A stretch of 64,000 nt of DNA, from positions 6,647,501 to 6,711,500 of the forward strand of contig CM063290.1 in assembly GCA_032173965.1 (NCBI GenBank), read 5' to 3'. Within the stretch, counting starts at the first letter, position 1; every line of letters starts with the position of its first letter. Below, piece after piece: positions 1 through 14,300 of this stretch. Under the pieces are notes generated by a model. It saw only the letters and a program-made list of their open reading frames with translations, searched no databases and was not told where the DNA came from. The translations under genes and the position numbers were made by a program. The DNA is from Sitta carolinensis. Its lineage: Eukaryota; Chordata; Aves; Passeriformes; Sittidae.

Positions 1-3000
1 GAGCTATTTCAAAATAACTTCCCACAAATAGCCCAGCAACCCAAAATCTATCTCTGTATCCTGACAATTTCAGTGTGTTGCCAGCTCACAGCTTTTCTGC
101 CACCAGTTCCTTAAGGCAGTTTTGCCCAGCACTGTTGAAAAGGAAAACACTCACTGTGCCCTGGGGGAAATGAAGCATGGAAGTCCCGTTATCACTGACA
201 CAAGTTTTGTCTCTAATTCCCCATCTGCTCTTCTGAATGTTAACCTACAGTTAACATTCAACTTAAATGATAAATAAGGACTCCAAGCAGGAAGTGACAA
301 AATATTAGTCAGATAGGCTGGTGGTGTCTGCAAAAATGTGGTGTGGATGCTCATGTTTCACAGAAAAGAAATTCTAGGACAAAATAATGTTATCTTACAC
401 TGATCAAGGGGAAATGCTGTCACAGAATAGGACAAAGCAATGGTCAAAAACAGATTTATTATTTTACCTTTAATGCGTATAGTATCCTTCATAGTTTCTC
501 CTTTCTTATTGTTATTTGTGTTTATCAGCTGAGTAAAATACCACACAAGGCAAGAAATCTGTGAGGAGAGTAATTATGTGATGCATATGTTAACTTGCTT
601 GTTTTGGAAATATCCATTTATCTTGGTTAAATAGAAGCTCGGCCCAAGTACTAAGCCAAGTAATCATGATTAGGGAAAAAAAAGACATTTTCACCTCCTT
701 GGAAACTCAATACTTTTCAACAGTAATAACACTGCAGTGACATTGTTTGAAGCTGGATGCTTGCAGTAATTAGTATAGATTATTGTCATATGAGGAATGG
801 AAGCATCTGTGACTGTTCCTACCATTGCTTTCATTCCCAGACCAGTTATAAGACCAAAAATACACAGGGTTTTTGTTTCACAGACATGGCCCTTTCACTG
901 TTCAGTGTGCTCCACTGCCCGCAGAGAACAGCAGAGATTTTGTTCTCTTTTTTGGTTCAAAATTGCACCGAAGGCATATGCACACTCTTCTGTCTTAAAG
1001 AAACTTTGCTTTCATTCTTTCTCACTATCTTTTTTCCTGACTCTCAAGAAGAATGGTTTTATGCTAAAAATTATACTACAAGAACACATCTGTAAAGAGA
1101 TTCATGAACTCCTGAGCTACTGTTTTCCAAAGAGGCTGAATCTGCATCTGTATCATCCAGCATATCAGGCACTGAACTCATCTGCAGAGCAGGTGCTTTG
1201 GAGTTTACACTGATTTTTGACCTGGTGGCTGATGCAGTGCAGCAGCCTTGTCTCAGCAGTCAATTGACTCCTCGCCTCAGTGGATTTCCCATCCACCTCA
1301 TCCCAACTGCCTTGTGCAGTTCATTTCTACCTTGCTGTTATGTGCTGCTGTTCCTGCTCTACCTCTACTCTCTTTTAGGTTGTGATCCCTGTCTTTCCAG
1401 GACTCTGCCTTCCTGTGATCCACTTCATTTCTATCTTTATCCCTTGCCTTGCTCATCAGGCTGGATTTGATTGTGTCCTAACCATGAATGACTCCATTAG
1501 AAAGGCTTCCTTCTTCTTGCACTGGAAATGGTTCTCTGGGGCATGTAGCTGCCCAGAGGAATTAGGGTTTTTCATTGTTCTCCCAATCAGCCAGTTGGCT
1601 TCTGTCCCTAATATGTGGCTTGGACATCCTTGTCATCACTCCACAGACTACTACAGAAGATATCTGGTCATATATGAGCACAGGTCCCCAACTGGTAAGC
1701 ATTAGCTCTGTTTAGAGGTCATTAGAAATATTATTTCCACATTTTTCCCGAGAGCTGCTCTATTTTGCTATGAATAGTAGAACTACTCAATGGAGAGAAC
1801 TCCCTCCCATTCAATTACTATCTTAATATTGAGCTCATTGTTAAAACAACAGTTCCTTACCTCTAATCAGCAAAAAGTAATCAGACAAGGCAAACAGGGA
1901 TCTCCAGAGGACACATGTGTGAGTTCAAAGGTCTATGGAATTGTAGCTGTATTGCACAAGACAGACTCCAGAGCCAATAGGCAGCTGCACCTACAGAATT
2001 ACATTTTAAAAAAGAGGACATAAAAATTTTAAATTCTGTGAAAATTATGTGAAATGTGTGCAAGACAAAAAATATGTCTGGAGCTTTTCTACAGCACTTG
2101 GGCACAAAATTTTGTTTTGTGAATCTAAGCAATTTATCACATTCAACTAAGAGGGCTACAGATGGTGAAGTTTGTGTTCTGAAAGGATGACAAGCCACTG
2201 CAGAGTGCTTATGATGCCAATTTTACCCTTTTGTAATAAGACAAAGAGGAAAGATGCTCATGAGAACCAAGCTGGGTATTTGTTTTTACCAGAGAGTTGC
2301 TTATCTCACAGCTCCATGACTCAGTATCTGTAATATTGGGTATTACAACTGTCTTTCTCCATCAAACCCTTTCCTTAGTTTTGAGGGAGACAAGCACTTT
2401 CTACCAGTGTCTGCCATAACCAGGTTTCTAAGCTGATGTGTCAGGACTATTCACAGCCTACCTGTAGACATTCCTCTGCGTTCAGAGGTCCTCCAGCAGG
2501 TCCAAGAGACCGCATGTTATGGAACACAACTGCCAGTCAGCTGGGGATAGACACTTGAGCTCCTCCTGTTCCTCCAATCCAGCAGTCTCTGACATTTAAA
2601 TCTCAATTATCTGTTCCTTGCATATGTCAGCAGATTTAATACAACATCTTTCACTGACAGACAGAGGAATTAAACCAGCAGCACACAGTTAAGTAGCTTT
2701 CTAGAATTTCCAGGTCACATTGTCAGGCCGATCCAGCACTGCCAGTCCTCTTCCCTGGTCACCTTTTTGAATCCGATCTTTCAGGAACTTGCCTGCACAA
2801 ACACAGTGCAAAAGTGGCTGCCTGCAATGGTGAAGGAGCTTTACACCAGTACCCAAAGCAGAGAGCCCACCTGCTTACTGGGTGAGCAGTGCAGGCTGGA
2901 GCTCCTGTCTGGACCAGGGGCAATGCCAGGGAACAGTTTTTGCAAATCATGTCCTTGGTGTGCTCCTTGTCTTTGTCACATCTGTACCTTTGCAGACATC

Positions 3001-3196
3001 TCTGGGTGGTGGTCTTTAGTAAGATGTGACATGAGAGGCTGCAGCAGTGGCTTTGTGCAGGTGCTCTCTGTCCACCCCTCAGCAGCACATGGGTCTGGCC
3101 AGCTGTGCTCTGCTAGGTGCTCATAAAAATTAACAAGAAGACTAAGAGCAGATTGCTGTATTTTACCATAGAAATTGAAGTTAAACAGCTAAAACT

Positions 3197-3224
3197 GGGG
3201 AGGGGAGGGGAGGAGGGAAAGGGG
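3197..3224 (+). other. G-rich run with G-quadruplex potential
   Basis: Three GGGG blocks separated by single A bases, then GG, GGG and another GGGG within 28 bases. This matches the simple four-G-tract rule for a G-quadruplex on the + strand. No gene start is evident nearby. Confidence 0.55.
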
Positions 3225-6200
3225 AGTACAGAAGACAGACCAAAGGCAGCAGAAGAGTTGTATTTATTTTCTAATCCCATCTCTTTTAGTGCCTGTGATG
3301 AGCGCTGTAACTAAAGGAATCTAACTGAATTAGAATTTCAATATGTCCTGAGCAGATTGGAGCTGTTTCCATTCATGAGCAGCACGTCCCAGCTGTAATT
3401 GCCTGCTTGCTTATCCACATAGCTCTTTGCAGCTAATCCAAATGCAGACTCAAAAATAAATAGTGCCAGAGCATTCACTTCCCGCTGGGCAGTAGTTTTA
3501 GCTCTCCTCTGCCTTTGCTTTGTTCCGGTGGTGCTCTCCATGGCACAGGGACTGGCTCAAAGGAGATAAAAGATGATTGACCCACTCAAGGAATTAGGTG
3601 ACAGAAAAGCCACTCCTGCCATATCTGCCCTGCCTGTGCTTTGTGCTTTTCCTCTGGGTGCTGCTTTGCATCTGTTTATCTTTCTCTGCCCTCACCTCCC
3701 TCCCCAGCCACATCACTCTGCTATATACTGCTCCTTCGTGGTTTCCCTAAAAGCTGCTGGTGTCCTCTGTGTCCCCAGCAGCACTTCACCCTTCCTCTCC
3801 CTGAGCTCCTGCCCTCAAACACACCGTCAGGATTTTGGTGCTGGAGTGAAACTCTCTTCAGGGACATTTAAAAGCCATGTCCTTCCTTCTCAGATCAGCT
3901 TCTCTGGAGGGGTGTAGAGCTGGGGCACAGTTGCACAAAGCTGGAAGGGGTGTCTCCAGGGATGAGACTTGGCACAACCACAAAGCAAGGCTCTGCCTTT
4001 GCTCTCTGACACTGGCATGTGTATGTGTCTTGGCTCTCCTCCCTCCTCACTGCATGGAAGGTGGTTGTCCACCATTTTTCAGGCTGTTTTTTCTACTACA
4101 ACCACTACAGACGTCCTGGGAGCCTTTGGCCTTCTCAGCAGTATCTGTGCCTCTCTTCATTCCTCTAAAACAGCAATATCCTGTTGCTTCACACTTTGGG
4201 GTGTAAACCCCAGGTCCCTCAAATGGCAACAGTGAAAGGACGTAGGAGTCAAGTCTGAAGCCATTTCACTTCAGCATAGTCAGAGGCATTCAGCTCCCAC
4301 TGTGCAACAAATTACTCTTAAAAATAGATTTATTAGTATTCAAAACAGCATCCTTTAAGATCTGGTCAAGTAGGCACCCACAAAAACTTAGCTGGGGAGA
4401 AAGTCATTCCCTTTGATGACCATCAAAGAGAGTGACCTCAGCATGGAGCAGTGTTTCTCCACTCCATCTCCTTTCACCCATCTCCATTTCCCACTGGGTT
4501 TATCAGGGCAAGAGCCTCCTCACTGCCGCCCACATGATCTTATCCAGCCAGCCTGGCCCAGTTCTTGTGGTGAGTGCAACACCCAAGGTGATCTATCCCT
4601 CTGCAATTGCAGAGGACTGTGCTGAGATTCAGAGGAGAGCATCAGGTGAGGTAGTGCAGCACTCTCACTGCCTCCCTCCTTACCCCCAGGATCCTTCTCT
4701 ATCAGTGCAATACTTCCTGGTCTTTGGCAGAGCAGATCTCCCTGTAAAACTCCCTTGGCTCAGCTGGATGGAAGCAAATTGCAGGGAGGTGACCCTGCAC
4801 TTGCCACTGCCACACCCCCTCCCAGAGCCAGCCCCATTTTACAGGCAGATTGTGCCCTTTGAAGCCAGGGAGCAGCTGAGATGATGAATACAGTGCTCGT
4901 CCAATGTGTCACTCGCTACGTAAATTCAAATTCAGCACAGAAAGCTAAAAATGTTTGCAGAATCCTGACAGGCAAAGTGGACAATTATGTTCAGCTGTTC
5001 CTCACAAACGTTGGTCCTCATGACTGCAATGTGCCAAGAGAGGCATTGCCTCGTGCTTGGATTGCAAACTCACCAGCACCAAAACATGAGGATGGCAACA
5101 AGGGCTGGCTCTTTGCTTCATGCTCTGCCACCTGGAGATGGTCTGAAAGTGTCCCTTGCCAGGTACAGTGGTGGCACCAGCACTTCTCTTGTGAGAAGGA
5201 CAAGGAGCAGATGAGGAAACTGAGGCCATAATGCCAGACTGCTCCGAGGCAACCAAAAGGTCACCAAAGTAGAGAAGTTGTGAGTCTCTTTCTTGCAGTG
5301 ACAGACAGTAGCTCCCTCTTTTGTAGCTGACCTGGGGACACAGGAATTTCTTCAAATTTGTTGTTTCAATCAACTAAATCAGGATAATAGAGACTAACAC
5401 AGTGTGGCCAAGGTGAGTGAAACGAGTTGTCACTGGGATAGTAATGTATAGGACGAGGCATTTGGAAAAAAAATAAGAAAAGAAAATTGGAGAAGGAACT
5501 TAAAAAGATCATGAAGAATAAAGGCTATAAAGTCTACAGATATGCTGGGTGGACTAGGAAGGTAGCTCTTGGGAAAGAGGAAGCCTAGAGATGAAGGGCA
5601 TAATTAAATGGCAAGGCTTGAAAGCTTTTTCCAAACAAAGTCAGCACTGGAGAGAAAAACATCATGAGATGGAAACCTGGAAGATTCAGATGTTACATTG
5701 GAATATATAATTTTGAAGTGTATGCATATTGTTATGTATACTGAATACTTCTCTTTCTCCTCTATATACTGGAAAGAGGGAATTAACAATTGTCAAGGAT
5801 GACTTTAAGCATAAAGAAATATTGCCTTAGAAAACATACCCAAATGTCACCGTGTTCCACACACAGCTAGTCTGCACCTCCATGTGATGGCTTCAGTTGT
5901 CACTGGCAGCCCTGTTCTCCTCCTTTGGATATGGAATGTTCTAGACATGCCTGCAACTTGGGAATCCAGCAAGAGCACTCTGTGTCCAGGATGTCTCCCT
6001 CATTCAACTTAAAATCTAGATGGGGAACTCAGCTCTGAGCTCTGGTGAGATTTTGGAGCAGGGTCAGAAATAGAGGTGAATCATTAATGAAGCCTCATTA
6101 ACCATCAGTCTTCCTATGCTCTTGTCAGTGCATTAGCACCAGCTGCCTGCTGTCCACGTTCCCCTTGCCATAGTGAGGACCCCCAGACTGAAGGTCATCT

Positions 6201-9200
6201 GCTGGCTGGATTAGTCTGTTAGTGCAGCTGGGGCTCCTGAGATGGCAGCAGTTTTTGCCACTCTCTCCTGCCCGTGCCCATCAGCTGTGGAGCAGCAAAG
6301 GTCTGTCAACGAGGCACAAATTCACCCCTTGGTGTTGCTTTTGCTGCTCCTCAATTCAGAGCTTCTGCTGCCAGAGCATTAAATGTTCCCAGAGAGATGA
6401 CTGTCTTCTGCTAATGCAGATGCATGTCTTTCGTGAGTTTACTTAATTGCGTTCTTGGTGAGTATTTTCTGTCTTGTTTTGGATGCAAACAAAGGTCCTT
6501 GGTCTCATTCTTTTATTCTTTTATTACCAAGAATGGGAAACTGCCCTGGATCAGCTCCTGAATCAGACAGGAGCATTTTAACACAGTAGTTACTTCCACC
6601 ACTCTGCCTGGGAAACTCTTCCATGCCCTAAGGCACCTGAAAGCCAGACTACCCTCCAGTCAGGGACACTCTACATCAAAAATTCAACAGTCTGTTTTAT
6701 TTATTCTCCCATCATTCATTCCACACCACTTTTCCCTGTTTTCTGGCTCATCAAAGCCATAAGAGAACATTTTGTCACCAGACAGAGGCACGGGTAAGGC
6801 CTGTTGGGACACAAAGTCTATAATTGTCGATATTCAGTAAATTCACCTCAAAGTGAATGACTGTCTCCTTGCAGGTTGCCTTTGATGTTTGGTTTCAGTC
6901 TCTCCCTTTTCTCATGGGTAATGGCGGGTGAGACCACTCAAAAAAAGTGTCTCTCCAGGCATGAGAGACACCAAATATTTCCCATCACTCAACAGCAACT
7001 GACCCGTCTGTCCAAGAACTGGCACTGACAGCTGTGTGGTGGCACAGGGAGAGGTTAACATGAGGACTAGCAGGAAAACTTTGGGGGTTTCAGAGAACTC
7101 CCTTGGGGTTTGAAGGACTTTTCTGGCTGAGAAATACTGGGATAAAGCATCCAGCACTTGTCAGCATGAACAGCCAGGGATGTGGTTGTATTCAGACACA
7201 GCTGAGGTGGTCAGTGGTTGTATCTGTAGGTGAATGTTTAGCTTTTTTTGCCTTTTGATGAATCAGGGTGTCTTTTATGAGGCAAAATTAATGCAAGTGC
7301 TTCTCTTTTTACAGTGGACACATTGCCCAGGAAATGAAATGTCATAAGGGGAAAAAAACTCATTAGTTTGGTGCCATAAACGGTTCTCCAAGGTCTCAAA
7401 ACCCTGTGATTAACATAAACATAGACAGAGGCAATTACAAGCAAACACACATACAAAACCCAGCTTTCCAGCTAAAAACATGGTCTGCAACAGCTGTCTT
7501 TGGCTGTGCACAGATGTTGTGACCTAGAGGTAGGGGGCTTTTCATACAATCATGGCACAAACTGAAGACAGAGGAAGGAGAGCAGCCAACCCAGGGTGAA
7601 AGTGAGGACAGCAGAGCAATACAAGGTGATATAGGGTATGTAATGTAGTCCCCAAGGTACCAGCTAAGGGATTTTGTGATTTACCCTCAGAACTGCATCA
7701 TTTTCTGGAGCAATTTGAAGCAAATGCTGCTCTGTTGTGTTTTCTTCACACTGAAATCCTCGATCAGGTGGTCTCTGTTGGGTGGATGTGTTGATACTCC
7801 TTAGGACAGGGCATAGTAGTTCTAATCTTATAAGAACTATCTCAAGTCTTCACCTTGCAATGGCTGAAAAAGTGGACATCTTGTCAGGTTTTCTAGTGAG
7901 TTCCATGAAATCCACCAGCAGGTAATGTTCAAGAAGAGGATGAGAACAAGAGCAGATGGGAGGAGCGGGACAGCAGCACAGACTCGTGTGTTTGTACCAG
8001 ACTGTGCCCTCTTTACTCTGCATTTCTGCCCTTGACCTCGAGCATTTACTCAGAATAGACCCAGATACAAAGAATGAGCTGTGTTTTGTGAAAACCAAAG
8101 CTTGGCCTCCTTGCCTGTCGCTGCGGCAACCGTGTCAAGACACAGCTGTGATGTTTTGCACCCTGTGAAACAGTGAAGCAGACAGAGGTGTTCGGGCAAG
8201 GTCAGGCAGAAAGCCCTGAGTCCCACCCAGCACCCTGACTAGCAAATGTCCCCTCAAGTACAGCAGTTTGTGGATAACCTGCCCTATAGGAATATCCCCC
8301 AGAGTCCTGGTAGTAAAAATAGCAGCTTGGAGCATCTCTTCTCCACTGTTTTTCACAGGTATTGTCGTGACTTTAGGTGCTCCATCTGTTCAAGCAATGA
8401 CACAATCCACTCTGAATGGGAGGCTGACATCCTGCAGTAATGAGTTTCACAGGCTGATTACTTGTTGCATGATAAAAATAAGTTGCCAGCAGCTGATTCT
8501 GAGAAGCAATGGGAAAAAAAAAATCCAAGAAAAAGTAATGTTATTTGTTTTCCCAGAAAAGAGGGTGGGGCCCGTGAAGAAATGCAGCTCACAGTCCTGC
8601 CTAGAGACTTAGCCAGGAGCAGAGAAAGGCATGGAAGTTTGTTAACTGACCAGGTGGGGCAGAGAATGCTCGTGAAGGTTGCAACTTTGGAGGTTATGAA
8701 TCCTCCAAAGGCCTTCAAGGAAGAGTCTTGGGGAGTTTGCAATGTTGCTGGTGCACGAAATGTTTCTACCTAACATCTAACCCCTGCCTAAAGGAACCAC
8801 GGATGTCGACCCCTGGAGTAGTGTTATGATGTCATCAGTGTTACCATTTTACACAAAATTAGGTGTTCAATTGTGTGTTAAATAGTGGTAGTTAGCTTGG
8901 ATTGCTCAACTAACGAAGCAGGCAGCATTAAAGCTGTCACATATGGACTGCTCCAGGGCACTGGCATTGTAAGGGAGTCTGAAATCACTCTGACTTCACT
9001 GGGAAGGAAAGCATCCCTTTTCCCTCTCTGGCACCCCCTCGGTGAGACAGACTTCCTCACCCAGCTCCCAGCTCAGCAGTGCTCCTGCAATTTGCTCGGG
9101 AGCTTATAAATCTGGCTCCCTGCCCAGGGAGTCCTGCCCAGGTGTCCCTGCAGGCTCACACAGGTGGCAGAAGCTGCTGATGACCTCTAATGTGTGCCCA

Positions 9201-10636
9201 AGTTTTGCTTAATTAAGAAAAGCCTCTCTAATAGCATTCACACCGTCTCCTGATGGCTCTGGGACCACTCAGGCTGTGGCAGCACAACCAGCCAGGCTTT
9301 CCTGTAGTGTGTGACATCCTAAAGAGTGCAATAAAATACATAATTTTATTTTCCAGCATTAAGGGACTCGGCCTGGGACAGGATCAGTCCAGCATGCAGT
9401 ATGGCCCTTGGGTTCTTGGTCTGAACCCTCCTGCATGGCTTGGAGCAGAAGCACCACCTGGGTGCTCACGGTGGGGCTGTCTGAGGTAATGTGGGTAAAA
9501 TCTTACCCAGCAGTGTGAGGATTTGGCTCAAGGTCTTACAAGAGAAACTTCTGACCAATATCTCTATCAAAACACTGAGTTGTTGGCTATATTAATTAGA
9601 TCCCAGTAGATGCTACTTCACCTTTTAAACTATAGTTATTTCAGGGAGGTAGTGCCTCATCTTGTTGTTTATTCCCCAGTACTTAACTACAGTGGTTGTA
9701 AGGAAAGAACAGAATTGTTTTTGGCATTCAGACTGCAATGATCACCACAGAATCAGGGAAAGGGCTGGGGGAGATTCCCTCCTTCCTCCTCCCTTCTTTA
9801 GGGCCACCTTCTTGTCCAATTTGCTGTTCACAAACGCAGCCAAAAGCTTCATCAAATATTGCCACCTCCTATTTTAAGCAAGTTCCTTGTCCCAGGTCCC
9901 AGTCCCGAGCCAGCATCTGAGCACAGCAGCAGGGAGGAGGTAGCAGGAACACCACTTTGGCCAGTTTGTCCTGTCAGCTGCCCAACCAGGGTGTGAATTT
10001 GGCCTGGGGCTGTGTCACAGACCCTGTGGTGGGGGCTCTGGGCTGACTCCAGGTGGAATGCCCAGTCCCTCAGCACCCATCAGCCTGTCTGACACAGATG
10101 GATTTTGGCTCCTGTCCATATCAGTCTTCCCCTGCAGCCACCTCTACAGTATTTAAGTATTCTCCTGCTTCACCACTATGCAAATATTGAAATTAGTCCT
10201 TTGCATGATTATGGATACAGTGACTTTAGAGACTTTCTCAGATCATGTGCCTTCTCTGCTGACAGCACCAGCCATCACGTTTATTTTTCAGTGAGCTAAA
10301 GAATAGACCCCAGTGTATGAAAACTTCACAATGAAGTATTTGGTACCTGGAATATTTTTTCCCTTAAGCTTTTATCTGAATACATTAAAAACACAATATG
10401 TTGTGCTGTGAAAGAATGCAAAATGGCCCAATTCTCAGAGATCAAGATTTCTAACTGAGCCTCACTAAAACCAGAAGAAATTAAGGGGGTCTACAAGGGG
10501 AATCATAGCCTCACTAGCAGGTCCAGTATGGCCTGAGACCCTGAGAGAAGGCAACAGCTCTCATACCCTGAAATGAAACTAAGTTCTTGGGCAGCAATCT
10601 AACTGGTCTGGCCAAACGGCCTCGGATAGTAATTTC

Positions 10637-10775
10637 TCCATGGGAAGAGATCAGTTACAATTCCACAAAATGCTGCATTTACATCTAATACTTGTGCCAT
10701 GGGAAAAGATATCCATGGGAAAAGATAGCAGTTACATTTCCACTAAATGCTGCATTTACATCTCATACTTGTGCC
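10637..10775 (+). repeat. Two-copy tandem duplication, period 75 bases
   Basis: A block beginning TCCATGGGAA at 10637 and ending ACTTGTGCC at 10698 recurs at 10712-10775 with few changes. Shared landmarks are AAATGCTGCATTTACATCT and ATACTTGTGCC. The linker at 10699-10710 repeats the ATGGGAAAAGAT part once more. It lies about 0.5 kb before the first coding exon of KCNMB2. Confidence 0.85.
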
Positions 10776-11206
10776 TCATTCAGACACCTTCCGTGAGAGC
10801 CTTACCTTACAGAGAGTTGCAGAACAACCAAAAACCCGTAATGAGTGTGTATGTGCTTAAACAATAGCCACTTTGTCCCTGAAAAGTACTGCCATAAGAG
10901 CATTGGACACAGCTATTATCTGTTCTTAAACTACTGATCATTTCTTGCCCGTGGTATGAATCCTTTGCAGCATGGAGCAGAGCTAAGCCTGATTAGCCAG
11001 CCTCGCTTTTTGCCAGTGGGGCTAATGGGATTTATTCTCCATTCTAACACACTGGTCTCTCATCCCCGTTATTTTACATCTCACCTGGAGTTAACTAATG
11101 GTCCATCTTCAGAGCACACGGGCCATGGCCACAGGGATGGGAAGTGGATATTATGTGCTCTGCCACGCTGGATGGGCAGTGACAAAAATTATCCCTCTTC
11201 CCCCAG

Positions 11207-11261
11207 GTCCTTCCATCGTCCCACTGCAGCGAGCAGAGCCAACACTGGGCAACCCTCTAAA
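11207..11261 (+). other. KCNMB2: Probable 5' UTR part of the first coding exon of KCNMB2
   Basis: A pyrimidine tract followed by CCCCAG ends at 11206, which is a good splice acceptor 55 bases before the start codon. This fits the known structure of KCNMB2 genes, where the start codon sits in an internal exon preceded by non-coding 5' exons. The exact acceptor is inferred; a weaker AG at 11228-11229 is an alternative. Confidence 0.55.
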
Positions 11262-11317
11262 ATGTTTATTTGGACCAGTGGCCGGGGATCTACATCTTAC
11301 AGACATGATGAGAAAAG
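11262..11317 (+). CDS. KCNMB2: KCNMB2 coding exon 1 (inactivation ball)
   Basis: Encodes residues 1-18 and two bases of Arg19. The start codon has A at -3 and is followed by Phe-Ile-Trp, the hydrophobic triad that plugs the BK pore from the inside in the beta-2 family. The exon ends AAAAG with donor GTAAAC at 11318. Its phase matches the acceptor at 17267 and rebuilds an Arg-Asn junction. The reading frame stays open upstream to 10956, but that stretch lies beyond a likely acceptor (AG at 11205-11206), so I take this ATG as the true start. Confidence 0.95.
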
Positions 11318-14300
11318 GTAAACAGCACCTGTGCTGATTGTCTCTTATGAGTTTGAATATTTATGAGGGTGGCCCGTGGCTTCTCCCCAGTGGTGGCACT
11401 GGAGAAGTAGGAGGGATGCAAAGGGTGTCCTCCCTGTGCCTCACAACCCAGCTGCTGCTCCACCAGGCACAGGAGCAGCCCAGGAGTGCCAGGCTTACCG
11501 TGCCAAGCCAAGGCAGAGCAGAGGGGCAATGCCAGAGCCATGGCCAAGCCTTCCTCACTCTCAGGACATCAGCAGCACACCGTGCCCATCTCTGATCTGG
11601 GTTTAAAAGCACACTAATCCCCAGCCACAGGTTTGCAGCCCCAGCCCCTGTGAAGCCTCCATGCTTTTTGCAGGTGTCCTGCCTCAGCCGTCAGCCAGAT
11701 GTCCCCCAGCCAGATCCCTGCCCCACAGAGCTGTTGCACATCTGAATGATGCATCCAGCTGCCAGAGACATTTTCTGGTTGTACAAGTGCACATGTGAGG
11801 ATGAGCATGTGTGCAATGCATTGCACGGGAGCTGGGGGATGTTCAGCTGCTTGAGAGTGAGCTGGTGGCTCACCAGCCCACTTGAGTGGTGCTGCTGGAG
11901 GGAGCAGGCTGAAGGAGACAGAGGAATAAACGAGTTACTGGATCTCCCAGGGGAGCAGGGAAATTGCCAAAGAGAAGGAAAGGAAAGGAGATGTTTGAAG
12001 TCCACAGACAAAGGCAGTGCTCTGTTGGGAACAAAAGAAGTTAAATATCAATGATGAAAGAATAATTGTCAGTAATGCTCAGACTCATCCTTCCAAAATC
12101 CCTCTACTTTGTAGTAAGATTTGCTGGACAGCTTGTCTTGTCACAACAAGGACACATTTGCCTTTCTTTTCTTTCCTTTGCCCCTTCCCACCTCTCCTTC
12201 AGTTCCTCTTGCAGTCACTATTAAATGTAATCACAAAAAATCACACTCCAGTGAAACAAAAGCAGATATCAATGTATCTACAGTGCCAATTAGCCAAACA
12301 CACTCTTCAGTAATTCTAATGAGATATTACTGCTGGCATCTGCTTGGGAATATGCACTCCTGAATTCAGGCAGCAGAGCTGCCCTCAGCACCCTGAGATT
12401 CTTTGAAGAATTGGACTATTCACTGAATGTTTCTGCGAAGGTTGTGTAGGTGTTCAGCTCTCTGGATTATCTGATCCCAAACAGATACTTTGAAGACAAA
12501 AAGACCAGCTTTTGCAGCATAAACTTTCATTGGTTTCATGGTTGTCTAAATGCCTCCTGTACTTCTGTCAGTCTCTTCTTTAATTGAATTTTCCCCAGGC
12601 TAATGTCCTTCTGCATTAGAACACTGTCATGGTCCAAGGTTAGACACTTGGAAGAGATATCTGCCCACTCTTTGGGCTGGCTGGAAGCTCCTGATTAGCA
12701 CAGCCTTTGACTCACCATGCCTTGAAGCCAAGCTTATTCATTTGGGCTGAGGGCTCACCAGAGTCTGGTCAGTACAAACCCCGGCAGAGCTCATCCCTGC
12801 CTGCCTGCAGAAACAGGGAGCAGTATTTCTATGCCCACACACCAACCATGGTAAATTCAGATATCTTGATGAGTTGATTTCCCAAGAGCTTCTGCAGAGC
12901 TGTAGAGAGGACTTCTTTGTACCTTGTGAGTGATTAATAAAATGCAGGAGGGAAAGGGAGGAAAAGAAGACGGAAATAAGAGAGATCTGATGGCAGCTTG
13001 AGGACTGCAGAGGAGAGGTGTGAATGCAGAGCAAGTGCTTTTAGTGGGAGAAACTCATCCTCCAGTGTCTGGCAGTGATGTTAACACATGTAAGGCCACC
13101 AGAGCCATCATCACATCAAATGGGTGGGGCCTTTTAGAGAAATGACTCACCTTAAACGACCCCTTCACAGGAATTTTGTTCTTTAAACTTCAGACTGGAA
13201 GATTGTCATATGGATCAGCACACTTGTCACCCAACATATGCTACAACCACAGACTTTTGAGAGGTTGTACCATAGTATTAACTGTGCTGCAATGAGCCAC
13301 TTGCTCTAAAGGAATTACCTCTTCCTGGGTGGAAGGCATCTCTGTCATCTCTTTTTGCAGGATCAGCACCAGGATATCTGTATTTCATTGTTGGTTTAGC
13401 CATTAACAATCCCCAGCTGCCACATTTTATGTTTTGGAAGACAAGTCGAGCCCTCATTCTTTCTCAGCTGTCAAAGGGGTTCTCCACACCATTGCAACCA
13501 TTGGAAAAACAAAGCACTGGTTTGGTTTGGTTTGGTTGGTTTGGTTCAGTTTTGCCCAGCCTGGTGAGGAAGAGGGGAGGAATTGAGTGAACAAACCCAT
13601 TAATATCTATAGGAATCCACCTACAACCATCACTGAGTCTATTCTGAGGGCTCCAGAGATATTTCCTGTTGCCACAGGTCTACTAGCAAAAACTGGTGCA
13701 GCCAAATTTACCTGTAACGAAAAATGTTTAAAAAGTGTCTTCTGAGCAGAAAAATCTCTGAACACAGGGAGTTCTGCAGGTAAAGATACAGTAGTTTCTG
13801 ATCACTGCATTCAAGGATTTCTGATATCAGTAAACACCTCACCACAAGGTAATTTGAGTGACATCTGCATAACAGCTGTGATATCAGAGAAGTGAATGTG
13901 AATTCAAAGTCATTCTGAATTATTCAGTGAGGCAGACATCCCTGTCTGACAAGCCCCACGACTGCATGGTGCCCGAGGAGGCAATGTCTCCCTCAGTGTC
14001 ACACCATGGTCTGTTTGCAAGGGGAGGGCTTTGAAGGTAGGTAATCTGTGTTTATTTTAAATAAATAAAATAATTGCAGGTGCCTGGTCATTCTAGCTTT
14101 CCCGTGAGGACATTTAGCACTCCTTACAGAGCTCTTAGAACTGCTCATTTTGGAGCAGGAGATACAGAAGAATCTGCTGACCACACTGCAGAGGGATCCC
14201 TGCACTGCTGCTGTGCAGGGACATGGAGAGGGAAATCTCTGCTCTGTCCCCAGCAGGTACAGTCATGGCTGAGATCTCCTCTCTGGCTTCTGAACCTGGA

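Larger units (their letters stand above)
1..11206. other. Upstream non-coding region (intron or 5' flank of KCNMB2)
   Basis: No open frame here resembles a known protein and no strong CpG island is present. Visible items are a G-rich stretch at 3197-3224 and a 75-base-period tandem duplication at 10637-10775. In other vertebrates KCNMB2 has distant non-coding 5' exons, so part of this may be intron. I could not identify a 5' exon or promoter. Confidence 0.6.
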
